Positions 1-7,218 of a stretch of DNA of 64,000 nt are shown here, piece after piece. The DNA comes from Sedimentibacter saalensis. GTDB lineage: Bacteria > Bacillota > Clostridia > Tissierellales > Sedimentibacteraceae. Within the stretch, counting starts at the first letter, position 1. Each line of letters starts with the position of its first letter. The stretch lies in NCBI RefSeq assembly GCF_007830175.1, contig NZ_VLKH01000007.1, positions 1-64,000 of the forward strand, written 5' to 3'. The position numbers were made by a program, and so were the translations under genes. The notes beneath the pieces are model-generated. The model did no database searches. It was not told where the DNA came from and saw nothing but the letters and a program-made list of their open reading frames with translations.

Positions 1-78
1 GAGAACCTTGTGTTCTCCCGCAGATAATAAAATAATTGAATCAATAACAACGGGCGGACACGAGGTCCGCCCCTACGC
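1..78. repeat. Dispersed paired-hairpin repeat, copy 1
   Basis: Two hairpins separated by an AT-rich spacer. The first has arms GAGAAC/GTTCTC (1-17). The second has arms GGGCGGAC (52-59) and GTCCGCCC (65-72) and is followed by CCTAC. Related copies lie at 47998-48074 (opposite orientation) and twice in tandem at 58501-58760. Copy 1 sits directly behind the stop codon of the DUF2156 gene. It may extend left of the window. Confidence 0.7.
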
Positions 79-89
79 ACCGGTGAAGA

Positions 90-983
90 TTATTTTCTTA
101 CAACAATTCCTTTTTCAGCCATGAAAGCAGGGTAGTAGGATTCCTTTGCTTTCCTTAATCCTTCAACTCCCATGTCTTCTTCGCGGTTTACGTAAGTAAA
201 GTTTCCTGCAAGTTCGTTTATGATGAACTGCTGATTTATCATCTGATATGCACCATCTATATGAGAAAATGCCTTTTCAAAATGTATTATAAACATGTCA
301 TCTCCGGATTGTTCGCCCAATGTTAAAGCTATAATTTTTCCTTCTAATCTGATTATGCCGCCAATCATGTTCAGTTCTTTTCTTAATTTAAGGCCTTTTA
401 TGAGCACACATATTTCATCTGCCTTGGATTTATCTTCGCAGCAGCCGTTCTGTGTACACCATTCTTTTACCATTTCAATGCATTCAGGGGTGTTTTCGTC
501 AGTTATTTTTTCATAGGACCAGTCTATGTGCGTTTTCTTGAACTTGTTCACATGATTTTTCTTGCCGTGGTACTTCTTGCCTGAAAGATTTTTTAAATCT
601 TCAACATTGTACACATAGTCTGCATTGTCCCTTTGATAAGAAATTTCAAACATTCCGGGATAAAGATTTTCTATTTCTTCAAACATGGAAGGGTCTACAA
701 CATTCAATTTGAACTCCTTGTCATGTTTTTTGCAGTAATCAAACAACCATTCAAATGATTGCTTTAAATCACCTTTTCCTGTAGGAAATGTGAAATATTC
801 ATTGTTGCCTTCGACAAACTTTATAAAAAGATTATCTCCTGCAACTGCAAACTGAGTGTTATATACATCTGACCATAATATGAGATTGCCTATGCTTAAG
901 TCGCATGCTCTATACTTTCTTAAGCTCAGATGTTCAGTCAGTATATTTTTATCTTCTATAGTAATTTTCTTAAATTGTTCCAT
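90..983 (-). CDS. DUF2156 domain protein (GNAT-fold, MprF C-terminal-like)
   Basis: A 297-residue protein that looks like the clostridial DUF2156 family. This family resembles the acyltransferase-fold C-terminal domain of phosphatidylglycerol lysyltransferase (MprF), but occurs here as a soluble stand-alone protein without membrane segments. The basic stretch GKKYHGKKNHVNKFKK near residues 135-150 and the C-terminal block with YVNREEDMG are typical of the family. A purine-rich AGAGG lies 7 bases before the ATG. The substrate is unknown. The gene is monocistronic and divergent from the arsenic operon. The family call is firm; the biochemical role is not. Confidence 0.85.
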   Translation of the reverse strand: MEQFKKITIEDKNILTEHLSLRKYRACDLSIGNLILWSDVYNTQFAVAGDNLFIKFVEGNNEYFTFPTGKGDLKQSFEWLFDYCKKHDKEFKLNVVDPSMFEEIENLYPGMFEISYQRDNADYVYNVEDLKNLSGKKYHGKKNHVNKFKKTHIDWSYEKITDENTPECIEMVKEWCTQNGCCEDKSKADEICVLIKGLKLRKELNMIGGIIRLEGKIIALTLGEQSGDDMFIIHFEKAFSHIDGAYQMINQQFIINELAGNFTYVNREEDMGVEGLRKAKESYYPAFMAEKGIVVRK

Positions 984-1102
984 AAATACCTCTTTTGTTT
1001 TTTATTGCTCAAGCTATGTATATTATACCATCTTTTAAGAATAGCATTAAACATAGATTGTTGTCAATGTGATAAATAAAAATTTAATGATGATAAGTAG
1101 TA

Positions 1103-1130
1103 TTTACAAAAAATTTACACTTTACTTACA
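1103..1130 (+). promoter_or_regulatory. Candidate Pho box upstream of arsC
   Basis: Three direct repeats occur at exact 11-bp intervals: TTTACA (1103-1108), TTTACA (1114-1119) and CTTACA (1125-1130). PhoP/PhoB-type regulators bind TT(A/T)ACA-like repeats with 11-bp periodicity. There are 31 bases from the last repeat to the -10 element TATAAT at 1162, exactly as for the repeats upstream of pstS at 39501-39517. The repeats and spacing are visible; binding is inference. Confidence 0.55.
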
Positions 1131-1145
1131 AATTTCATATCGACA

Positions 1146-1167
1146 TATGAGCATATGCTGATATAAT
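1146..1167 (+). promoter_or_regulatory. ars promoter -10 and candidate ArsR operator
   Basis: The near-perfect palindrome TATGAGCATATGCTGATA (1146-1163) has a perfect core AGCATATGCT (1150-1159) and overlaps a consensus -10 TATAAT (1162-1167). No good -35 is present, which fits an activated promoter. Related cores CATATGCT occur here and at 1704-1711. The position suggests repression by the ArsR encoded in the operon. Confidence 0.55.
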
Positions 1168-1200
1168 ATAATAAAAGAAGATAAAAATCAAGGAGGATAT

Positions 1201-1614
1201 ATGAACAATAAACCGAAAGTAGCATTTATCTGTGTGCACAACTCATGTAGAAGCCAAATGGCTGAAGCACTTGGAAAGCATTTTGCAGGAGATGTCTTTG
1301 AAAGCTATTCAGCAGGAACTGAAACTAAACCTCAAATAAATCAGGATGCAGTAAGACTGATTAAAAAGATTTACAATATAGATATGGAACAAACTCAATA
1401 TTCTAAATTGATAACTGAGCTTCCTGAAATTGATATAACAATAAAAATGGGATGTAATGTAATATGTCCATTTGTTGACAGCAAGTACGAGGAAGACTGG
1501 GGCCTAGATGATCCAACCGGAAAAAGCGATGAGGAATTTGAAAAAATAATAGAAGAAATTGAAAAGAAGATTAAAGACCTTGCTCATAAAATTTCAAATG
1601 AAAAACTGTATTAA
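1201..1614 (+). CDS. arsC: Arsenate reductase, thioredoxin-coupled type
   Basis: A 137-residue cytoplasmic enzyme of the low-molecular-weight tyrosine phosphatase fold that reduces arsenate to arsenite so the efflux pump can export it. The P-loop CVHNSCR (residues 11-17) gives the CX5R signature with nucleophile Cys11. Cys85 and Cys89 in MGCNVICPF are the likely redox relay cysteines that pass through a disulfide to thioredoxin. The DWGLDDPTGKSDEEF segment is typical of this ArsC class. AAGGAGG lies just upstream of the ATG. It is the first gene of the arsenic operon, with a 122-base gap before arsD. Confidence 0.9.
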   Translation: MNNKPKVAFICVHNSCRSQMAEALGKHFAGDVFESYSAGTETKPQINQDAVRLIKKIYNIDMEQTQYSKLITELPEIDITIKMGCNVICPFVDSKYEEDWGLDDPTGKSDEEFEKIIEEIEKKIKDLAHKISNEKLY

Positions 1615-1701
1615 TTGATGTTGGTTTTCATATTTATTATAGGATAATAATGTTGCCAGCATTACTAATGTTTTTTTAAAACCAGAGCGTATGAATATAT
1701 A

Positions 1702-1711
1702 CTCATATGCT
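1702..1711 (+). promoter_or_regulatory. Second ArsR-like half site between arsC and arsD
   Basis: CTCATATGCT matches 8 of 10 bases of the palindromic core AGCATATGCT at 1150-1159 and lies 26 bases before the arsD start. It may mark an internal ArsR-controlled promoter. I see no convincing -35/-10 pair, so this is tentative. Confidence 0.3.
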
Positions 1712-1736
1712 AATTGATTAACATATAGGAGGAAAA

Positions 1737-2093
1737 ATGAAGAAGATTCAGATATTTGAGCCAGCAATGTGCTGTCCTACTGGACTTTGCGGGGTGGGAA
1801 TAGACCCGGAGCTCTTGAGAATGTCAACCATGCTGAACAATTTAAAAAAGAATGGTGTGGAAATAGAAAGATTTAATCTGACAAGTTCGCCCATGGAATT
1901 TATAAACAACAAGACTGTAAACAAATACATCAATGAAAATGGAGTCGATGTCCTGCCTGTTACAGTTGTGGACGGTGAAATTTCTGTTTCTGGAAGATAT
2001 CCTACAAATGAGGAAATTGTAAGATATCTTGGGATTTCTGTAAGCACAATAGACTCACAGCCAAAAGTTGCAAAGGTAAGACGCGGCAGGTAA
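1737..2093 (+). CDS. arsD: ArsD-type arsenic metallochaperone / repressor
   Basis: A 118-residue ArsD protein. Cys12, Cys13 and Cys18 (AMCCPTGLCG) match the arsenite-binding triad known for ArsD. In characterised systems ArsD hands arsenite to the ArsA ATPase and acts as a weak repressor. The rest is the expected thioredoxin-like fold ending in a basic VAKVRRGR tail. AGGAGG precedes the ATG by 4 bases. No arsA is present in this operon, so the chaperone's partner here is unclear: it may act with Acr3, as a regulator, or with an ArsA encoded elsewhere. Confidence 0.88.
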   Translation: MKKIQIFEPAMCCPTGLCGVGIDPELLRMSTMLNNLKKNGVEIERFNLTSSPMEFINNKTVNKYINENGVDVLPVTVVDGEISVSGRYPTNEEIVRYLGISVSTIDSQPKVAKVRRGR

Positions 2094-2124
2094 GGTGGAA
2101 ACTAACAATGAAGGGGGCAATAAG

Positions 2125-2472
2125 TTGATAGAAATATTAAAAGCATTAGCAGATGAAACAAGGCTGCGAATTTTAGCTCAGATTATAAAAAACGAAATGT
2201 GTGTGTGTGAAATTGAAGAGTGCCTTCAGCTTACTCAGTCCAATGCTTCAAGGCATCTCACTGTTCTCAGGAGAGCAGGGATCCTGGAAAGCTACAAAAA
2301 TGCACAGTGGACATATTACAAAATAAGCAAGGAATTTATAAGTGAAAACAAGGAATTATATGATTATATTATTAAAAAAATCAAACAACTTCCTTGTTAT
2401 GAAACTGACTGCGCAAATTTTGACAGTTGCAGAAACCAGGACTTATGCATTCAAAATATAAATTTAAAATAA
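2125..2472 (+). CDS. arsR: ArsR-family arsenite-responsive repressor
   Basis: A winged-helix repressor that releases DNA when As(III) binds. The metalloid site motif MCVCEIEE is present, followed by the recognition helix LTQSNASRHLTVLRRAGIL. I chose the TTG at 2125 because GGGGG lies 7 bases upstream, giving 115 residues that begin directly with IEILKALADETRLRIL. The alternative GTG at 2095 adds ten residues but has only a poor ribosome site. The C-terminal tail carries four extra cysteines (CYETDCANFDSC...C). It is translated just after arsD and ahead of acr3. Confidence 0.9.
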   Translation: MIEILKALADETRLRILAQIIKNEMCVCEIEECLQLTQSNASRHLTVLRRAGILESYKNAQWTYYKISKEFISENKELYDYIIKKIKQLPCYETDCANFDSCRNQDLCIQNINLK

Positions 2473-2487
2473 AATTGGAGGAGTATT

Positions 2488-3543
2488 ATGGGTAGTGAAA
2501 ATTCATCAGGAATAGGATTTTTCCAAAAATATTTATCGCTTTGGGTAGCGCTGTGCATGGTTGTTGGAGTTCTAATTGGCAGGTTTATGCCGGCTTTGCC
2601 TGCATTTTTAAACAAGTTTGAATATGCAAAAATATCAATACCAATGGCTGTGCTCATTTGGGTAATGATTTATCCAATGATGATGAAGGTTGATTTCCAG
2701 AGCCTGAAAAACATCAGAAACAATCCCAAGGGTTTGTATATAACATGGGCAACTAACTGGCTTATTAAACCATTCACCATGTATGCAATTGCATCATTTT
2801 TCTTTTATGTGGTTTTTAAAAATTTCATTGCTCCGGATTTAGCAAAGGAATATCTTGCAGGTGCAATACTTCTGGGTGCTGCTCCTTGTACAGCTATGGT
2901 ATTTGTATGGAGTACACTGACAAAGGGTAACCCTGCATACACAGTGGTACAGGTTGCAACGAATGATCTTATTATTCTTGCAGCGTTTGTGCCCATTGTA
3001 AAGTTTTTGCTTGGAGTAAGCAATGTAAGAGTACCTCTTGAAACTTTGATATTGTCTGTTGTGTTGTTTGTTGTAATACCTCTTGCCGGAGGAATACTTA
3101 CAAGAATTAATGTAATAAAGAAAAATGGCATTGAATACTTTGAAAATCAGTTCCTGTCCAAATTTGACAATGCAACAACTGTAGGACTGCTTCTTACATT
3201 AGTTCTGATATTCTCGTTCCAGAGTGAAGTAATACTTAACAATCCTCTGCACATTGCTTTAATAGCAGTGCCTTTGACGCTGCAGACATTTTTGATTTTC
3301 TTCATTGCATATCTGGCATGCAAATCATTTAAGCTCCCTTATGACATTGCTGCTCCTGCAGGAATGATAGGTGCATCGAACTTCTTCGAACTTGCAGTAG
3401 CTGTTGCAATTGCGCTCTTTGGTCCTACATCTCCGGCAGCTCTTGCAACAACCGTAGGAGTTTTAACAGAAGTTCCAACAATGTTGTTGCTTGTTAAGAT
3501 AGCAAACAATACAAAAAGCTGGTTTCCGGCAAGTAAACTATAA
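2488..3543 (+). CDS. acr3: Arsenite efflux permease, ACR3 family
   Basis: A 351-residue integral membrane protein with about ten hydrophobic segments, of the ACR3 (BART superfamily) class that exports arsenite using the proton motive force. The conserved segment GAAPCTAMVFVWS puts the essential cysteine at Cys134 in the fourth membrane segment. The late block MIGASNFFELAVAVAIALFG is also characteristic. GGAGGAG precedes the ATG by 6 bases. It is the last gene of the operon, followed by a clear terminator. It completes reduction (ArsC), binding (ArsD), sensing (ArsR) and export. Confidence 0.93.
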   Translation: MGSENSSGIGFFQKYLSLWVALCMVVGVLIGRFMPALPAFLNKFEYAKISIPMAVLIWVMIYPMMMKVDFQSLKNIRNNPKGLYITWATNWLIKPFTMYAIASFFFYVVFKNFIAPDLAKEYLAGAILLGAAPCTAMVFVWSTLTKGNPAYTVVQVATNDLIILAAFVPIVKFLLGVSNVRVPLETLILSVVLFVVIPLAGGILTRINVIKKNGIEYFENQFLSKFDNATTVGLLLTLVLIFSFQSEVILNNPLHIALIAVPLTLQTFLIFFIAYLACKSFKLPYDIAAPAGMIGASNFFELAVAVAIALFGPTSPAALATTVGVLTEVPTMLLLVKIANNTKSWFPASKL

Positions 3544-3548
3544 ACAAA

Positions 3549-3574
3549 GCCTTCCTGGAGACAGGAAGGTTTTA
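3549..3574 (+). terminator. Terminator of the ars operon
   Basis: Arms CCTTCCTG (3550-3557) and CAGGAAGG (3562-3569) with a 4-base loop, followed by TTTTAT. Confidence 0.85.
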
Positions 3575-3682
3575 TATTAGCTCCATAAAAGTTATGAAAT
3601 AATTAATATATACGTATTTCTCCATTAAATCTACACATAAATAATATATATTGTGTTTAACTTAGTTTTAAAGGAGATAATG

Positions 3683-4396
3683 ATGAAAATTAAAAAGATA
3701 ATAATAATAGCTTCATTGGCAGCAATGGTTTTGGCAGCATCAGGATGCCAAAGATCAAAGACGGGAGATGAAACTTCTGACAATGCTTTGAAATCATTCA
3801 GTGCCATACTTAAAGCATATCCAAGCCAAAAGGGATATCATGAAGCATTAAATCACTGGGGATTTGCTCTTCCGACAGGTGAAAAGTTTGAATGGTCCAG
3901 CGACATGTCAGCAAACAAGGCGGATTTTGCAGTTGTAATGCTTGCGGATCCATTGGTTGAGGCAGGACTTGACATTGAAAAGCTTGACAAAAATGAGTGG
4001 CTGTATGAACCGGCAGGAAAAGATGATATGGGAGAAAATCTTCCAAATCGTTTAATAAAGCCGTACAATGTAAGCGACACCAAGGTTAAGACAGATGGTT
4101 CAGAAGATTCAATGATGAAAATTTTAAAAGAAGACACAAGTCTTATAAAATATCATGAAGACCAAAAACATTACAGACTTCTGTTGGGAGACGGCAATGA
4201 GGTTCAATGGACTGAAGAGCTTGGTATCAACGATGCAGACATGATATTTGTAATTAAAGCACAGCCTTTAATAGATGCAGGACTTGACATTAACAAACTT
4301 GAAGGAAGCGGATGGACATTCAGGGAAGCAAACAGCGACTCTGGCATGGGAGAAAATCCGGACCAGTTGGTTAAAATATTTGACATACAGGAATAA
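3683..4396 (+). CDS. Lipoprotein with two tandem ~95-residue repeats, function unknown
   Basis: A 237-residue exported lipoprotein. The signal peptide MKIKKIIIIASLAAMVL ends in the lipobox LAASGC (Cys22). Two homologous halves follow. Residues about 35-130 contain DPLVEAGLDIEKLDKNEW and DDMGENLPNRLIK; residues about 140-235 contain QPLIDAGLDINKLEGSGW and SGMGENPDQLVK. ATG 3683 is 6 bases after AAGGAG and is preferred over ATG 3680. I do not recognise a characterised family. It stands alone between two terminators behind the arsenic operon. Confidence 0.75.
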   Translation: MKIKKIIIIASLAAMVLAASGCQRSKTGDETSDNALKSFSAILKAYPSQKGYHEALNHWGFALPTGEKFEWSSDMSANKADFAVVMLADPLVEAGLDIEKLDKNEWLYEPAGKDDMGENLPNRLIKPYNVSDTKVKTDGSEDSMMKILKEDTSLIKYHEDQKHYRLLLGDGNEVQWTEELGINDADMIFVIKAQPLIDAGLDINKLEGSGWTFREANSDSGMGENPDQLVKIFDIQE

Positions 4397-4422
4397 AAAG
4401 ACGGAATATTTCCGCCTTTTTT
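4396..4422 (+). terminator. Terminator after the repeat lipoprotein
   Basis: Hairpin CGGAA/TTCCG with AAAG/CTTT continuing the stem around a mismatch, followed by a T run ending at 4422. It separates the lipoprotein gene from tag. Confidence 0.7.
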
Positions 4423-4481
4423 GTTGCAAGTATGGAGACTTTGGTGTATTTTTTAATTACAAAGATAAAAGGGGTGTTAAG

Positions 4482-5042
4482 ATGAACAGATGCGATTGGT
4501 GCGGCGACAATGAGCTGTATGTAAAATATCACGATGAAGAATGGGGAGTTCCTGTACATGATGACAGGAAACATTTTGAGTTTCTTGTGCTTGAATCGGC
4601 ACAGGCAGGCCTTAACTGGCTCACCATATTGAAAAAAAGAGAAAATTACCGCAAGGCATATGACGGATTTGATTATATGAAAGTAGCACAATATGACGAA
4701 AACAAAATCGAAGAACTCATGCAGGACAAGGGAATAATAAGGAACAGGCTGAAAATTAATGCTTCTATTAACAATGCCAAATGTTTTATAGAAATTCAAA
4801 AGGAATTCGGAAGTTTTGACAATTACATATGGGGCTTTACAGGCAATAAGCCTTTGGTGAACCACTGGCAGGATATTTCTCAGGTTCCTGCATCCTCCAG
4901 CCTTTCGGATAAGGTAAGCCTGGATTTGAAAAAAAGGGGATTTAAGTTTCTCGGAACAATAATTGTGTATTCCCATTTACAGGCAACAGGTGTTATCAAT
5001 GACCATATAACAACATGCTTCAGACATGGTAGCGTTCTTTGA
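4482..5042 (+). CDS. tag: DNA-3-methyladenine glycosylase I
   Basis: A 186-residue base-excision repair enzyme that removes 3-methyladenine. The zinc-binding residues fall at exactly the positions known from the E. coli enzyme: Cys4, His17, His175 and Cys179 (MNRC, YHDEEWG, NDHITTC). The catalytic-site Glu38 (VLESAQAGLNW) is also conserved. The open frame extends further upstream, but the ATG at 4482 follows GGGGTG and starts the conserved MNRCDWCG, so I use it. It is monocistronic, closed by a strong hairpin shared with the convergent coat operon. Confidence 0.93.
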   Translation: MNRCDWCGDNELYVKYHDEEWGVPVHDDRKHFEFLVLESAQAGLNWLTILKKRENYRKAYDGFDYMKVAQYDENKIEELMQDKGIIRNRLKINASINNAKCFIEIQKEFGSFDNYIWGFTGNKPLVNHWQDISQVPASSSLSDKVSLDLKKRGFKFLGTIIVYSHLQATGVINDHITTCFRHGSVL

Positions 5043-5065
5043 TAAATGCTCGAGAAAAGTAACAA

Positions 5066-5096
5066 AAGGGCATTCGCTGCTATAGCGAATGCCCTT
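5066..5096. terminator. Bidirectional terminator between tag and the coat operon
   Basis: A 13-bp perfect stem, AAGGGCATTCGCT (5066-5078) and AGCGAATGCCCTT (5084-5096), lies in the gap between two convergent genes. Confidence 0.8.
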
Positions 5097-5100
5097 AATG

Positions 5101-5388
5101 TTACATTATTGCAGTTCTTGCATCCTGCATATCAGTCTGCATTTGCTGCATTGGAGATGCATATGCCTGATACCAGCCTTTATTTAAAGCAATATCAGAT
5201 AGTCTGTGATGGCTTACAACACAGTTGTTCAGCTGTGCCCCGAGCATTTGCCTAAGCTGAGGATTTGTGGTTTCGGCAAGAGCCATTGTGAGTCCTGTCA
5301 ATCCGAACTTGGAATCCTTCAGCATGTCAAATGCTATGTCCTTGTCACTTAAGCTCATATTGTTTCCCATTAAATCCATTAAACTCAT
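5101..5388 (-). CDS. Spore coat protein, CotF-like C-terminal half
   Basis: A 95-residue protein resembling the C-terminal part of CotF/ferritin-like coat proteins: an early SDKDIAFDMLKDSKFGLTG, then a helical middle and the GWYQAYASPMQQMQTDMQ tail. The ATG overlaps the TGA of the preceding gene by 4 bases (ATGA), with GGAGG 8 bases upstream, so the two are translationally coupled. In Bacillus, CotF is one precursor cleaved into two coat polypeptides. Here two separate coupled genes seem to supply the halves. Expression in the mother cell during sporulation is expected from the family but not shown. Confidence 0.75.
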   Translation of the reverse strand: MSLMDLMGNNMSLSDKDIAFDMLKDSKFGLTGLTMALAETTNPQLRQMLGAQLNNCVVSHHRLSDIALNKGWYQAYASPMQQMQTDMQDARTAIM

Positions 5389-5618
5389 CTCATACCTCCG
5401 TTGTTCATAGCTGAGCCTGAAGCAATAAATTGCTGCAACTGCTCAATGCTTCTTTGTTTAGAATTCATTGCTTCATTCATAAACTGTTTTAGTTCATTGT
5501 CCTGAACAATGGACATATTGGCCTGTAGTTTTTTTAAACAAGTGAGTTCTGATCTTAATAGTTCATGAACTTCAAGAGTTTCATGAGGGGCTAGCGTATT
5601 GTTTTGTAAATTCATCAT
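5385..5618 (-). CDS. Spore coat protein, CotF-like N-terminal half
   Basis: A 77-residue, mostly helical protein. HETLEVHELLRSELTCLKK and the downstream LKQFMNEAMNSKQRSIEQLQ match the small CotF-like coat proteins of clostridia. GGAGAG lies upstream of a double ATG (5618 or 5615). It follows the asparagine-rich gene by 15 bases and overlaps the next gene by 4 bases. The three minus-strand genes form one operon read from about 5.9 kb downward. Confidence 0.75.
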   Translation of the reverse strand: MMNLQNNTLAPHETLEVHELLRSELTCLKKLQANMSIVQDNELKQFMNEAMNSKQRSIEQLQQFIASGSAMNNGGMR

Positions 5619-5633
5619 ATCTCTCCTGCTTGA

Positions 5634-5882
5634 TTATCTTCTGTTGTCATTGTTGTTGTTGTTGTTATTGTTATTGCTGTTGTTTCTTAAATCATTGTTT
5701 CTGTTGTTATCATTGTTTTTGTTGTTTCTCAAATCATTGTTATTGTTGATGTTTCTTAAATCATTGTTGTTGTTTTTGTTTCTTAAATCGTTGTTGTTCT
5801 TGTTTCTTAAGTCATTGTTATTGTTGTTTCTTTCGTTGTTTCTGTTGTTATTATTGTTGTTGTTGTTTCTGTTATTATCCAT
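5634..5882 (-). CDS. Asparagine-rich repeat protein, probable spore coat component
   Basis: An 82-residue low-complexity protein made almost entirely of Asn with Asp, Arg, Lys and a few Leu, Ile, Glu and Ser. Five DLRN units (for example DLRNKNNN) are spaced by poly-Asn runs; the ends are NNN-rich and contain NNRNNERNN and DNRR. It has no signal peptide, cysteine, aromatic residue or proline. It is a real gene: a near-perfect AGGAGGTGA sits 7 bases before the ATG, and two coupled CotF-like genes follow 15 bases downstream. No known family is evident. A structural, self-associating coat or exosporium role is my inference from composition and neighbours. Confidence 0.75.
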   Translation of the reverse strand: MDNNRNNNNNNNNRNNERNNNNNDLRNKNNNDLRNKNNNNDLRNINNNNDLRNNKNNDNNRNNDLRNNSNNNNNNNNNDNRR

Positions 5883-6021
5883 TCTGTTTCACCTCCTGAG
5901 AAAAGTATTTACAAAAATTTTTTAACTATGCAATATAAATAACAATATTGTTTCTAAAATTAAGGAATAAAATCATGTCTTTTCAAAATAATAAAAGCAC
6001 GACAAAAATTTTGAGGTAAAC

Positions 6022-7206
6022 ATGCTGCTCATAAAAAACGGTACAGTTTTAACCATGGCCGGAGTGACTTATAAATCCGGCTGTGTATTGGTTAATGAAC
6101 ATAAAATATTAATTGTTGCAGAAAAAATTGATGAAAGTAAGTACAACATCACAAAGACTATAGATGCAGAAGGATTTTGGGTAATGCCTGGAATTATAGA
6201 TGCCCACTGCCACATAGGAATAACAGAAGAAAAGAAAGGTTTTGAAGGAGATGACTGCAATGAAATGACAGAACCAATCACTCCATACATAAGAGCCATC
6301 GATGGCATAAATCCCATGGACTCAGCTTTTCACAATGCAGTGTGTTCCGGAATTACATCAGTGATGGTTGGACCGGGGAGTTCGAATGTTGTGGGCGGGC
6401 AGTTTGCATTCATAAAAACAAACGGAAGGTCAATTGATCAGATGATTGTGCTTGCACCGGCTGCAATGAAAATTGCCTTTGGTGAAAATCCAAAAACAAA
6501 CTATAATGATATGGAAAAAATGCCGACAACAAGAATGTCCATAGCTGGAATGCTCAGGGAAGAAATATTTAAGGCTGTACAGTATAAAAAAGAAAAAGAC
6601 AAAAAAGGTGAAGATTTTGAGCCTGATTTTAAAAAAGAGTGTTGGCTGCCTGTTCTAAAGGGAGAAATACCTCTTAAGGCACATGTTCACAGAACTGACG
6701 ACATACTCACAGCCATAAGAATAGCGAAGGAGTTTAAATTGAAGCTTACACTGGACCACTGCACAGAAGGACATCTTATTGCAGATGAAATTAAACAATC
6801 AGGTTTTCCTGCAATAGTGGGACCTTCACTTGCATCAAGGAATAAAATTGAAGTACAGAACATGGATTTTAAAACGGCAGGAATTCTTAGCAAAAAAGGA
6901 ATAAAGGTTGCTGTAACAACGGACCATCCTGTAACAAGGATTCAGTATCTTCCCGTGTGTGCAGGATTTGCAGCAAAGGAAGGACTCGGAATAGAAGAAG
7001 GGTTAAAGGCTATAACAATCAATGCAGCTGAAATATGCAACGTTTCTGACAGAGTGGGGAGCCTGAAGGAAGGAAAGGATGCTGACATAGCCATTTTTGA
7101 CGGAAATCCCATGGAAACATTCACAAATACCATGTATACGCTCATAAATGGCGAAATTATATATGACCGCAAAAAAGATATGGAACAACAAAAAACGGAA
7201 GAATAA
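6022..7206 (+). CDS. Amidohydrolase-superfamily metal-dependent hydrolase
   Basis: A 394-residue enzyme of the imidazolonepropionase/dihydroorotase-like superfamily with a TIM-barrel metal site. The first metal ligands are in GIIDAHCHIG (residues 57-66). Later ligands are suggested by KAHVHRTDD, LDHCTEGH and VAVTTDHPVT. The flanking beta-sandwich includes LLIKNGTVLTMAG and the C-terminal GSLKEGKDADIAIFDGNP. TTGAGGT lies just ahead of the ATG. Such proteins hydrolyse cyclic amides or deaminate heterocycles; I cannot name the substrate. It is monocistronic with a terminator that includes its stop codon. Confidence 0.85.
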   Translation: MLLIKNGTVLTMAGVTYKSGCVLVNEHKILIVAEKIDESKYNITKTIDAEGFWVMPGIIDAHCHIGITEEKKGFEGDDCNEMTEPITPYIRAIDGINPMDSAFHNAVCSGITSVMVGPGSSNVVGGQFAFIKTNGRSIDQMIVLAPAAMKIAFGENPKTNYNDMEKMPTTRMSIAGMLREEIFKAVQYKKEKDKKGEDFEPDFKKECWLPVLKGEIPLKAHVHRTDDILTAIRIAKEFKLKLTLDHCTEGHLIADEIKQSGFPAIVGPSLASRNKIEVQNMDFKTAGILSKKGIKVAVTTDHPVTRIQYLPVCAGFAAKEGLGIEEGLKAITINAAEICNVSDRVGSLKEGKDADIAIFDGNPMETFTNTMYTLINGEIIYDRKKDMEQQKTEE

Positions 7207-7217
7207 TCTTCCGTTTT
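7192..7217. terminator. Bidirectional terminator, amidohydrolase / moaD-like gene
   Basis: Arms AAAACGGAAGA (7192-7202) and TCTTCCGTTTT (7207-7217) around the TAA stop of the amidohydrolase, with T or A runs on both sides, in the 12-base gap before a convergent gene. Confidence 0.85.
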
Positions 7218-7218
7218 T

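Noticed and set aside
4371..4976. 201-residue minus-strand frame
   Set aside because: Antisense of tag, whose zinc and active-site residues are all intact.
5640..5880. Possible CRISPR-like or VNTR array
   Set aside because: The periodic sequence is coding repeats (DLRN-NNN) of uneven length; there are no constant repeats with unique spacers.
5599..5925. Leucine-rich 108-residue frame on the plus strand
   Set aside because: It is the antisense of the asparagine-rich gene; AAC/AAT codons read backwards give Leu-rich strings. No ribosome site, and the minus-strand gene is well supported.
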